A program made the translations under genes and the position numbers. Positions 12,301 to 25,800 of a stretch of 64,000 bases of DNA are shown here, in pieces. The notes below the pieces were generated by a model. It made no database searches. It was not told where the DNA came from and worked only from the letters and a program-made list of their open reading frames with translations. This DNA comes from Liolophura sinensis (lineage: Eukaryota; Mollusca; Polyplacophora; Chitonida; Chitonidae): contig NC_088296.1 in NCBI RefSeq assembly GCF_032854445.1, positions 7,416,966-7,480,965 of the forward strand. Reading direction: 5' to 3'. Each line of letters begins with the position of its first letter. The first letter of the stretch is position 1.

Positions 12301-15300
12301 TAAATCATAAAACACATTCCTACATTGTGAAGATGAAATGAGCAATTTAAAGTCAAGGTTGAAACATTGCATCATTGACAGTAGATCATATCATATTATA
12401 TCATATGCGCAGCACAGGAGTTTGATGTGGTAATACATGTAGCTGTACATGAAGGTACCATGCATCTGTAGTTCAGACAGATGAACTGTCTGCCATAATC
12501 CTGGCATACAGAATATTATCCCTGTGTACAATAAGTCAGGATACCCTAATTCCTCGACTTTTTGTCGCATTTATGGAAGATCGAGCCATTAACAGTACAG
12601 TTTATTTTGCATTTTTAATTTGTTTTTGAAGATAAAACTTGAATTGGTTGAAGTGGCAGTTTGCAGGCTTCACAAAAAGTAAAACTCAATCAGTCTACAC
12701 AGAATAATGTCTTCAGAATACGCTTGAGTTACAAATACCTTTCAAACATGCAAAAATGTTAAAGAATTTACCGTATATATATATATATACATCTTGTTAC
12801 TTGGTAACATGATTGTGTTTGTCGAATAGCTGCAGGGAGGTTTTTAGAAAGATGTACTCCAGGCTGACATCCAGTTGGTTCATCAGTCCATCCTTTCTTA
12901 CTTGTTTTTAATGAAATAGGTAATGCAGGTAACTTCGAAACTGGCATATCATTAAAGTGGTTTCAAAAAAAGAATGGTGCACATATTTTGTGATAAACAG
13001 TATATATACAAATTATTATTATTATTATTATTATTTTTTTTTGGAGGTGTTTGGGGAGAAATATTTGTTAAATGTAATGTATACTACTTAAGTTTTATTT
13101 GGCAATAATTTTTGGGTTGAAAAATGAAGTAAATGTATAATATTTTAATTCCATCCAGATACATGCAATTTACACATACCGTAGGGAATTGCTCTTCACT
13201 TTAGTAATATATGCAGAATCAGGTGTTGCCTTCCCACCCTACTTCCATTCATAAAGCTGCAGGCCTATAAGCCCCCCACCTTCCCAAACAGCCCTCCCCC
13301 ACCCCCCCAAAGCGTGACCAGCTGCTGAGCATGACCACATGCCCCCATGGCCTGATCTTTCACATGTTCAGTCATGTCAGGGTGTCCCGGGGTCTAACAC
13401 ATGGTAAGGATCCTCTGTTCTCACATAATATATGCACATGTACATGTATTCACATACATGTAGGTAACCCAAGTATAGGGTGAGTGTAGTATGTGTATCT
13501 AAAGAACCATGCAAAGTAGGTACATATACGTCTCTTAATCTGTTCACACTTGCAAAGATAAGCTGGTATAAATCACGAAAGTGGCTTAAATTTGAGCCAG
13601 TTTGACGTCACCTATGTGAACGCAAAGTTGGAGCATTTAATCCGGTTTATTTGCCCCAGCTAGCGATGTGGCTAAAAGCCAGTTTCCGTATGTGGGAAGA
13701 TCTGTCAGCAACCTGTGGATGGTCAGGGGTTTCCCCTGAGCTCTGCCCAGTTTCTTCCCACCATAATGCTGGCCGCCGTTGTATAAATGAAATATTCTTA
13801 AGTATGGCGTAAAAACACCAATAAAATAAAATAAAATAAATAAGCCAGTTTCAGGCTTGAGCCGGTTTATCTGTGCCATGTGAACGGTAACTGAATTAAA
13901 TGCCTCGGCTATGTGAATGTCAGGATGATGTCATAATTATTAAACTGGCTTTAATGGGACCGTATGAACGGGCTAATCCCTGAACTGGCTTAAAACCGGT
14001 CTGCATGCATGTAATTGTTTTGCCTCTATAAGAAGTGACATTCGTATTTGGGGGTATGCGCCACTACACTCGTGCAGTAAAGCCGCCGTGATCAAATTAG
14101 GACCCATTCGCAAACAGTGGCCTTTGAAATTTCTGTTTTTCACAGCCAATAAAATGGCAAGCTTTCAAAGTGACACTTTGTACTTTGTGTGTTCAGTTTC
14201 TCTATTGTTTTTATTTCAAGTTACTGCGAATTGGGACATGATTTTCCTATGCAAAATTTCAATGAAACACATATTTATGTACCAAGGCTGTTGAGTGAAA
14301 ATTAGCATCTACTTCCAGTGTAATGCGAGATCCTGCGACATTTCTGTGAAAAAATGGTGTCCTTCTGAAATGTGAAGTTGACCTATGCATGTTTATGCAC
14401 TTATAACTCTCTTTTTAATGATGTTGTTGATTTAATTTTATTTCGTGTTTTATGGACGTGCGCTTAAACTTATTTCTATTCTAATTGAAATGACGCAAAG
14501 TATTACCTGCATATACAGCTAAAGAGATTTGCAGGAATGAAGACGATAGGCAAACAGTCAAGATAGGATATACTGGGTTAAAACGGCCAACCATGCAGGT
14601 CACACTTGTATGCACACCAAATAAATGTTCACTACCTGAAACTAAAATTATCAAAATTTTGCAGCGATGATTCTGTAAATCCTTTTAGCATTTGTGATCT
14701 TTGGCCCAAAAAATTTTCAGCCATTAAAATCATTAGCTTCATAGCTGCTCTGAGCCAATCATCAGTACACTTTTTAGTGACTTGACTAGAGTACTAGAGG
14801 TGAAAACAAACTGAATTTAGCCCATGCAAGATAGGCCTTGATTTACTTATTTGTTTATTTTATTTGATTGGGGTTTTACGCCGTACTCAAGAATATTTCA
14901 CTTATATGACGGCGGTGAACATTATGGTTGGAGGAAATCGGGCAGAAACCCGGAGGATACCCACAACTATCCGCAGGTTGCTGACAGACCTTCCCACGTG
15001 AGCTGGACTTGAACTCACAGCGACCGCATTGGTGAGAGGCTGGTGGGTCATTTCGGCATCAATAAAATTTTGACATGAATAATGAAAAACATACCTTTTA
15101 AATAAGAATTATTTTCTGGAAAAGTAATCAGAATGTGCCTAACCTTCCAAAATGATAGTTTTATTGTCCTGTACGTACGGTGTCAGTGACCAACATAGTC
15201 CCTATTCCCTTGTGCTCTACTGGCTTGACCAGTGGTCAGTTAATGCCCTGGTCAAGGTCCATCAGCTATGGATCTATGTGACCACATGAGTGATTCTTGT

Positions 15301-18300
15301 AATCGCCTGTATGTCTGTCACAGGGGATATGTATCTATCCATCATGTGTCAGAACCACAGGGTTGCCCATCCACACATTGCCGCTTATATGACCAATACA
15401 CCTAACAAAAGGCAGACCACTTCAGTGGCCTAGTGGCTAGAGCGTCCACCTCGAGGTCAGGAGACCCAGGGATCAGACCCGGGTTGAGTCATACCAAAGA
15501 CTTCTCTTGGCACTCAGCACTGAGAGGTTAGAGCAAGGAAACATGACTGGTTGGTCTGGTGTGAGTGTAATGTGGTTTGGTGGGGTGTCATGTCTGGTGT
15601 CTTCGGCATAATACTTCAGTGGTGGCAGCATGGACTTTCCCTGCGACAAGAGGCCACAGTATATATATACACACACACACATACCTAACAAGTCCTCCTT
15701 GTCGTCATATGACTGAAAACATTGTTAAGTACGAAACACCAAGCATACACACATAGCAAATGGTGGTCACTGGTTGAATGGGTCTAGCAGTACAGTGAAT
15801 TGCACAGCCACAACAGACTTCATATAAACATGACCCATATGCCCCAGCACCAAATTATGTACTGATATGGAATGATATTCAGTTATGCAGTTATGCACAG
15901 GTGGCATGTTGGAAGGGATTTCTGCCCTGCAAGAGTTAACAACACTGTACATGCATGCTCTACATGTACATGTAACTGGAGAAGCTGCTTGAATAAAGCT
16001 ATCAGGGCCTCCGTGGATCAGTTGGTTAGCGCTCTAGTGCAGAGTAATGACCCAGGAGCATCTAACCAATGCGGCCGCTGTGAGCTCAAGACCAGCTCAT
16101 CCTGGCTTCCTCTCTGGCCCTATGTGGGTGGTCTGTCAGCAACCTGCGGATGGTCCTGGGTTCCCCCCGGGCTCTTCCTGGTTTCCACCCACCATAATGC
16201 TAGCCGCCGTCGTATAAGTGAAATATTCTTCAGTACTGCGCAAAACACCAATCAAATCAATAAATATAGCTACTCATAAGCCCTGATTACTGTTTTACCG
16301 GTACATGTAATTTTGAGTCAAACAGTGCATGGTTATAGCCTTGAAACAATCAACTACTGTGTGTAAAGTGATAGCAAATGGTCTTAAGCTGTACGTGTAT
16401 ACACTATCTGTCTGTAAACGACCTGCCCAGCTGTCATATTATCAAATGGATCGACAGCTGTGTCCCAGCCAGCTCTTGGATTATTAAATATATTAAATGT
16501 CATTAAATGACACATTTAGCAAATTGCTAAGTTATGATGACTTGTAATTGAATGACCATGAACTGTGCGAGACTTCATGGCCTAATTAATTCTGGCCAGG
16601 GGTGAACACGTGGGAGCTCACCGGTACTTAGTTTCTTTTGTCCTTTAGTTCAATATGAGTTACAAAAACATATAAGTTTAATAACATGGATCGTTGTTAC
16701 ATGTATAGTTGTCCTAGCTTTGTTCTGTGCCAAAAAAAAAAAAAAAAAAGGCTTTGAATACAATGTAAATGTGTATATAATGAGTGACATGTATTTGACA
16801 CAGGCTATGAAAGTTGAAAGAAACAATGACAAAAAGGTTAGATAACATCACATTTATTCACACATGTGGTCTTTTTTGTCATGACTTGTACAGAACATAC
16901 AAATGAGACTTATAAAGCAAAGGGTTTAATATGAAGCTGATAATCTAGCTTAAACAGCAAGCTGCAACATACATATACATCAGGAACTGCAGTGAAATGA
17001 CGTACTGTACATATAGCAATTTAAACATCAGGAACTACAGTGAAATGACGTACATATAGCAATTTAAACATCAGGAACTACAGTGAAAAGACATACATCT
17101 AGCAATTTAAACATCAGGAACTATAGCCTTGTTGTCCATGTTTTGTTAGAGAATTAATCAGCTTTATCAGCTTAAATGGGCACGTGTGTTTGAACCATCC
17201 ATCTTCCTTAGCTGACTGCATAGTGACCTGTGGGTCAGTCTGCATATATACTGCCATGCAGGGATTAAGATAATCTGACCAGTGGTCTGGGTAGTCAGTG
17301 TGTCATTACTGATAGTGCTTCATGGTCAGTTAATTCTGGTCAGTTCAAGTGTGGACACAGTAGCTGTCACACCTAACTGTGCTGTGTAGACCTATAGTCA
17401 GGCCTGGTATTCTACATAGTCTCCAAGCATTTGTCTGAGTTTCTGACATAAAGCTGTGGGCTTCACAACCTGTACACAAACTTCTAAGCCTGGTGCTAGC
17501 TTCAGGTGGAATTATGCCCATGGCACCCTGCAGAACGTTGCAGTATAAATTGCATGCATGTATGTTGTTGGCCTGTGCAGGATAGAGACGTACATGTACT
17601 TAGGCCTTGTAGATGAGATGTTCATACATGTAGGTAAGTGTTGTAAAGTTACATAGTATCACCTGAGACTTTTAGGTGTGTTTTTTTCTACATGCTATCA
17701 AGTTGACAGTACTTTATTGCCTGGTCTCATTGTATATATACATGTGCAGGTACACATGTATTAAATTTCTTTTGGGGCCTTCGTGGCCGAGTGGGTTAGC
17801 ACGCCAGCACAACGCAGTGACCCAGGAGCCTCCAGGTTGTGTCGATCCGGCAACTACATGTATACCTAGCCGTCAATCAATCAATCAATCAGTCTGTCTG
17901 TCTACGCACAGGTTTGTTTGTCATCAACTAGTTTGGTGTGTGTCATGGGCAGCTGACTAAGATCAGGAGGACTCGTGACTCAGGCTATAACCAGCATTTT
18001 TGTGATGTCACTTGACTCCAAGCCTTTCCTTATATGAAAAGCACACATTAATGTGGTACTCGGCTCCGTTGTCTCTGATGTCACCACAGCTCAGACATTT
18101 CCTCATATTCAAATGACACACGTTCATATTGCACTTAGTTGCCTGTGACTGTGGATTATTTGTGGCTTTTCCTCTGGCTTCTCAGCCGAGTTCCTCAGAA
18201 TTTCTTGGTTTTTCTCACAATTTCTCTCCTGGAAAGACCTGTTTAAACATTCCAAAGAGAGGATCAGATCTGAAATAATACTGTCATGTAGACTATCACA

Positions 18301-21300
18301 AAAAAGAGTTTGGTCTAAACATGAATATAAAAGTTACGCAGTTTTTAACACCTCGTTTATTGACATACATGTGTCCTTACTTACGTTCTTGAAATAGAAA
18401 AACTCATTCCTGAAATGGAAGCAGAGCAGGAATTTTAATCGAGAATTCTTAAAATTTCTTGAATAACTAAAAATATAAAACATTTCAAATCCGGAATTTT
18501 ACAGAAGGCAATATTATATGTACCGGTTTTCTAGATTGGACAGCTTGGTTCCTCAGTGTCATGATGAGACGTTTATTTCATTATTAGAGTGCATGTACCC
18601 TGTTTTCAGTGCATGCTCACATAATGGACCCAGCTTTCCCGTAATGATCATATTGCACATTATATCATATATCACCTGTCACAGACATCTAGCAGAGTTA
18701 TTGTTATTGTACTTCAGCTAGCTGCTTGTGGTGCTTTAAAGGAAAAGACATAGAAATTGAAGTATGCATCATTAAATAGAGCGCTTTAACTATGCCTAAA
18801 TATACTTTCATTTCTTTTTATAGGTTTTTGTGAAAAGAGTTAAAGGTGTTGAAACATTTGAATTCTAAGGTGGGCTTTAAGGACTATACTATCAGAGTTC
18901 AGGAAATCTGATGTCACAATCACAGTTTTTCTAACTCTAAGCACGAAACTGAATGTTGGAATAGCTCTTTTTATTCATGAGGAAAAGATTACTGAAATAA
19001 TGTTAACAAAAATTCTTTCAAGTATCTGAGTGCCTTTCAACATTCTTAGACAAAATCTAAAAAAAAAGAAGTGAAAGTATTTTTATGCATAGTATGAAGT
19101 TGTGAGTGTAATGAACCTTACTTCATATTTTAGCTTTCTTTTTCTTTAAAATCGAAGTGCCATATCGATCAGCTCTCAAAAGTTGCCGGATACTTGGGTT
19201 AATAGAACCCTATTTCATTATTTCTTGCACACATGAAGTTTACACCATTGCCAACATGAAACAAATGTATTTATAAATTTTCGGCCTTGAAGGCCAAATA
19301 CATTCTTGCAATGTAAAAGGCATTTGCTGTGTAGTACTGAGTTTTCTGGGTTATTGTACTACAGGGCTTGAAGTGGTGTACAAATATTTAAAATCATCAT
19401 ACTACTGGGCATGAAGTGATCTGCAGATATTTAAAATCATCATACTACTGGGCATCAAGTGATCTACGGATATTTAATATCATCATACTACTGGGCTTAA
19501 AGTGATCTACGGATATTTAATATCATCATACTACTGGGCATGAAGTGATCTACAGATATTTAAAATCATCATACTACTGGGCATGAAGTGATCTACAGAT
19601 ATTTAAAATCATCATACTACTGGGCATGAAGTGATCTACAGATATTTAAAATCATCATACTACTGTGCATGAAGTGATCTACAGATATTTAAAATCATCA
19701 TACTACTGGGCATGAAGTGATCTACAGATATTTAAAATCATCATACTACTGGGCTTGAAGTGATCTACAGATATTTAAAATCATCATACTACTGTGCATG
19801 AAGTGATCTACAGATATTTAAAATCATCATACTACTGGGCATGAAGTGATCTACAGATATTTAAAATCATCATACTACTGGGCTTGAAGTGGTCTACAGA
19901 TATTTAATATCATCATACTACTGGGCATGAAGTGATCTACAGATATTTAAAATCATCATACTACTGGGCTTCAAGTGATCTACAGATATTTAAAATCATC
20001 ATACTACTGGGCATGAAGTGATCTACAGATATTTAATATCATCATACTAGTGTGCATGAAGTGATCTACGGATATTTAATATCATCATACTACTGGGCAT
20101 GAAGTGATCTACAGATATTTAAAATCATCATACTACTGGGCTTCAAGTGACCTACAGATATTTAAAATCATCATACTACTGTGCATGAAGTGATCTACGG
20201 ATATTTAATATCATCATACTACTGGGCATGAAGTGATCTACGGATATTTAATATCATCATACTACTGGGCATGAAGTGATCTACAGATATTTAAAATCAT
20301 CATACTACTGGGCTTGAAGTGATCTACAGATATTTAAAATCATCATACTACTGGGCATGAAGTGATCTACAGATATTTAAAATCATCATACTACTGGGCA
20401 TGAAGTGATCTACAGATATTTAATATCATCATACTACTGGGCTTGAAGTGATCTACGGATATTTAAAATCATCATACTACTGGGCTTGAAGTGATCTACA
20501 GATATTTAAAATCATCATACTACTGGGCATGAAGTGATCTACAGATATTTAAAATCATCATACTACTGGGCTTAAAGTGATCTACGGATTTTTAATATCA
20601 TCATACTACTGGGCTTAAAGTGATCTACGGATTTTTAATATCATCATACTACTGGGCATCAAGTGATCTACGGATATTTAATATCATCATACTACTGGGC
20701 TTGAAGTGATCTACAGATATTTAAAATCATCATACTACTGGCTTGAAGTGATCTACAGATATTTAAAATCATCATACTACTGGGCTTGAAGTGATCTACA
20801 GATATTAAAAATCATCATACTACTGGGCATGAAGTGATCTACAGATATTTAAAATCATCATACTACTGGGCTTAAAGTGATCTACGGATTTTTAATATCA
20901 TCATACTACTGGGCATCAAGTGACCTACAGATATTTAAAATCATCATACTACTGGGCTTAAAGTGATCTACGGATTTTTAATATCATCATACTACTGGGC
21001 ATCAAGTGATCTACAGATATTTAAAATCATCATACTACTGGGCTTGAAGTGGTCTACAGATATTTAAAATCATCATACTACTGGGTATGAAGTGATCTAC
21101 AGATATTTAAAATCATCATACTACTGGGCTTGAAGTGATCTACAGATATTTAAAATCATCATACTACTGGGCATGAAGTGATCTACAGATATTTAATATC
21201 ATCATACTACTGGGCATGAAGTGATCTACAGATATTTAAAATCATCATACTACTGGGCTTGAAGTGATCTACAGATATTTAAAATCATCATACTACTGGG

Positions 21301-22827
21301 CATGAAGTGATCTACAGATATTTAAAATCATCATACTACTGGGCATGAAGTGATCTACAGATATTTAAAATCATCATACTACTGGGCATGAAGTGATCTA
21401 CGGATATTTAATATCATCATACTACTGGGCTTCAAGTGCTCTATAGATAATTAAAAACATCGTACTATTGCATGGGCTTAAAGTGGTCTACAGGTGTTTA
21501 AGATCATCACACTTCTGGGCTTGAAGTGGTCTACAGGTCTACAGATATTTAAACTCATCTGTCTGAGTAAGCAATGTATAGTTTCTCATGACATGACACA
21601 TAATATAACCCCAGTGACAGCTGTGCGCAAAAAGGTGCTGGAAATAAGGCCGTAGACTGACCACCGACGCCAGAACAGTTGTAAATATACCATATACACA
21701 TGTACATGTACATCTGAAATCCAGCTTTTGACTCTGGTGACATGGAAGTTTATGTAAACAGAAGTAGTGACAGTGCACTATGAACAGTGGAGTTGGTTTT
21801 GTTGTGAGGAGCATGTGTTCAAGGACATGGTATAGGCACACAAAGCACAAGAACCTATACAGATGAATATACATGCTTCGTTTGGCACTCAGCTCTCAGA
21901 GGCTAGAGCGGGGAAGCAGGACTAGTTGTCCCGGTGTCAGTTTAATGTGACTGAGGGTGGAGTGTCATGTCTGGTGTCTTTGGCCTGATGTTTCAGTGGC
22001 ACCATCACTCTGACGGCATGGACTTGCCTTACCATAAGAATACCTATCACAGTTTATGTACACACACCTAATGACTACTCCTCCTCGTAATACGACTGAT
22101 AAATTTGATCTTTAAAGCAAGAAACACCCCAAGCATACATAGGCCTACATATGCATGTACGTCATACATAGAGATGTACAAGTGTAGCTTGGGTTACTTA
22201 GGCTGGGAGTTCACTATTGATTATGACTGGACACTGTAGCCCCAGTCATGTGGTAGACTGGTAGCACCTCCACCTGTGTGAGTACACAGCATGAGGCAGA
22301 TGGATATTCCAGCTGTTTTATGTGTATGCTTGAGCACATGTCACATGTGCTTTGATGAAAATGTAAAAATGTGAAGTGCACTACTACTTTCAGCATGTCA
22401 AATTAAAAACTGTGGCCATTATTAAAAAATAGGATATAACCGTATTGATTGACGCTTGATTTCCAACTGACCTGCCTGATATTTTGAGGATGTCATGACC
22501 TACATGGGTACAGTCAGTCTTGATCTGGCATGCATGGCCACCCCAGGGTCCAAATCAGAGTCTTTAATAGATGGCCAAGTACATCAGCCTTGTATGGTCA
22601 CACCCGAGCCTTGCATGGTCACACCTGAGCCTTGCGTGGTCACACCCGAGCCTTGCGTGGTCACACCCGAGCCTTGCATGGCTACACCCGAGCCTTGCAT
22701 GGTCATGGCACGTTTTGAACGGCCACATAACAGCCTGGCATGGCCACCATACCGGGGGCTGTTTGATTGTGATATCACTGATTCACCCAAGCCCAGAATT
22801 GCCAAATCCTTGCATGCATGTATATGT

Positions 22828-22883
<56 letters not shown>

Positions 22884-25800
22884 CCATGTGCTGGTAGTAC
22901 ATAATTGTACATGTTATCAATCAGCATGCCTTATCAGGTATTCTGCTGAATTTTTGTCTGAATTTTAAGCTTTTTCTTAAATTTTATTTTTTATTGTTTT
23001 TATTTGTCCTATTAGGAACATTCATTTGTACATGTAGACAGTACCTGTGTAATGTTTAGAGCACAGCCCTTCCCTGCTCATGCCCTTGGTGTGGTATCCT
23101 ACCTGTTCATATGTTAATACTGTATCCCTGTATGTTTAGACTGCCCTCTGGACTCTCATCTTGTTGATGCAGATATACCAGTCTGTATCTATAGTCTGTA
23201 TAAACAGTCAACTATAGTCTGTATAAACAGTCAACTAAAGTTTGTTCATGACATACGGGTTTGTACTTTACACAACATACACTTGTAGAGGGAGAGGTAC
23301 AGGTATATACAGGTACAATGTAAGTCAAGATTACCAACCCACAACTGGTAACATGCACATCCCTGAGAACCCCTTACATAAAAGTGGTTTGACCTCATGA
23401 CCTACAGGTGAGACTATTCTAATCTCAAGCTCATAAGAGGACATTTGTACTGTTATTGTATGAATTGTAACACACATATAGTTTGGCTACTGTATCCTCT
23501 CACTCTTTACCTGTTTGCATGTTATAAATCATGTATGTGCATTCTGACGTGGTATCGTCCGTTACATCATCCACACAATACTGTTTCATATACCTTTTTG
23601 CCACATGCTTGTTGAGGTGTTCACATGTCAGATACCTGTAGCTGTGGAGTTGGTGTATTCACATTACAGATACCTGTTGAGGTACATTCACATCACAGAT
23701 ACCTGTTGAGGTACATCCACAATACAGATACCTGTTGAGGTACATCCACAATACAGATACCTGTTGAGGTACATCCACAATACAGATACCTGTTGAGGTA
23801 CATTCACATCACAGATACCTGTTGAGGTACATTCACATCACAGATACCTGTTGAGGTACATTCACAATACAGATACCTTTTGAGGTACATTCACAATACA
23901 GACACATCACAGATACCTGTTGAGGTACATTCACATCACAGATACCTGTTGAGGTACATTCACAATACAGATACCTGTTGAGGTACATTCACAATACAGA
24001 TACCTGTTGATGTAAATATTTTCTCATCACAGATACCTGCCAACCTTTACCCTTATAAGGTGTACTGGAGGTAATACTTGAGGTACATCTTAGGTGTACC
24101 GTTAAGGTATACAGGCTTATAGGCAAGTTGGATGTACACTGTTTTCACTTTTATTTTTATAGAAAACAACCTCAAGACACATACATGTACATTTAAATGT
24201 TGGCTGTATACATTATAGGTACATTTAAGTCAGTTTATTGTGCATGCTCTTCTTTTTTTACAGTATCTAAATGTCAGCTGATTTACAACAACAACAATGG
24301 TATACATTTACATGAGGCTTTCTAGCCATTTGATCAAAATTCTGTACTACACCTGTTCTATGCCCTTTAGAACTGTTCATGTACCCAAACTTGTTACAAA
24401 TTCTGTCCAAGGAAGCATTAATCAGTGCATAATTGGGTTGTTTTCCCATTGCGTGGAATATATGTGCACATTGTTCAGGGCAGCCATCTTGGAATAATCA
24501 GGGGTAAATATATCGTTGCTCTGTGGTCAATATTTGCACACTGAATGGCAAGTCAGTATGGGGTGAGAGAACGGCTTATACGTATTTAGTAAATATTTTT
24601 TTTTGCACAAAAATGTGTAATTTTGAGATATTTACGTCTAATCTCTTGTTTTAAAACTTTAAGAACATAAAAAGAAAAAAAAAGTGGCTGAGGTACATGG
24701 TCACTAAATTTTAGTGAAAGAGTATCAAAGTTTCTAAGGTGTACCTGAGGTATGTCATTTACTTTTTTAACTTTCAAAGTTTTTAAGGTGTACCTGAGGT
24801 ATAAGTGTTGATTTTTGTTCAGAGCTGGTGAGGTGTATTTGATGTATGTTATCTCATATTCAAAAACTGCTCAAAAACTCAGAAAGTTTCTAAGGTGTAC
24901 CTCAGGTACATCATTCCCTTTTTTTAACTTTCAAAATTTCTAAGGTGTACCTGAGATACATCTCAGGTGTTGATTTTTTTTCAAAGTCCCTGAGGTACAT
25001 ATGAGGTACATGTACAGTGTGTAGACATATGGCTATGGCGTACTTGAGATACAGTTCAGCTCAGGTAATATAGATTGGGTGTACACTGCATAGTTATACC
25101 TCACAATAAGATATACATGAGGCATACACAGCATATACACTTCATCAATGCCTCACACTGCGATGTACACCTCATATCTGTAAGGGAAGGTACATTCACA
25201 TCATGATGCCTGATGTGCTGTGCCTCTTCTGTGGGGTTACATGGCAGGTGCCTCTTGAGGTACTAGAGGTGTATTCGCATCACAAATGCCTGTTGCCTGT
25301 TACGTTGAAGTTGCCTGTTGAGATCACAGATGCCTGTTGCCTGTTACATTGAAGGTGCCTTTTGAGATCACACATGCCAGTTGCCTGTTAGATTGAAGGT
25401 GCCTGTTGAGATCACAGATGCCTGTTGTCTGTTACATTGAAGGTGCCTGTTGAGATCACAGATGCCTGATACTGTGTGTTAAGATGCTTCGCTGTGCCTT
25501 TTCTTTGTGTTAGTCATGGCAAATGCCTGTGATAGCTAGTGAGCAGTAAGCTGGGGCACTTTTTTGTTATCAGATCAAGGTTTAATAATAAGTGAACCTT
25601 GGCTCGTAGTCCCAGCACCCTGAAGACATTATATACAGAAAGCCGAATTACTCCTCCCGGAGAATGGCTGCCCCGTGTTCCCTGCCGGGTGCGCAGGTGT
25701 TTTACAGAATGGGGAGGAGCCTTGAAGGTTCATTGACTGTCTTGACCCAGAACTGAGAATAGAAATTAAAGATGTAGCCAGAAATGAATCCAGTACAATT

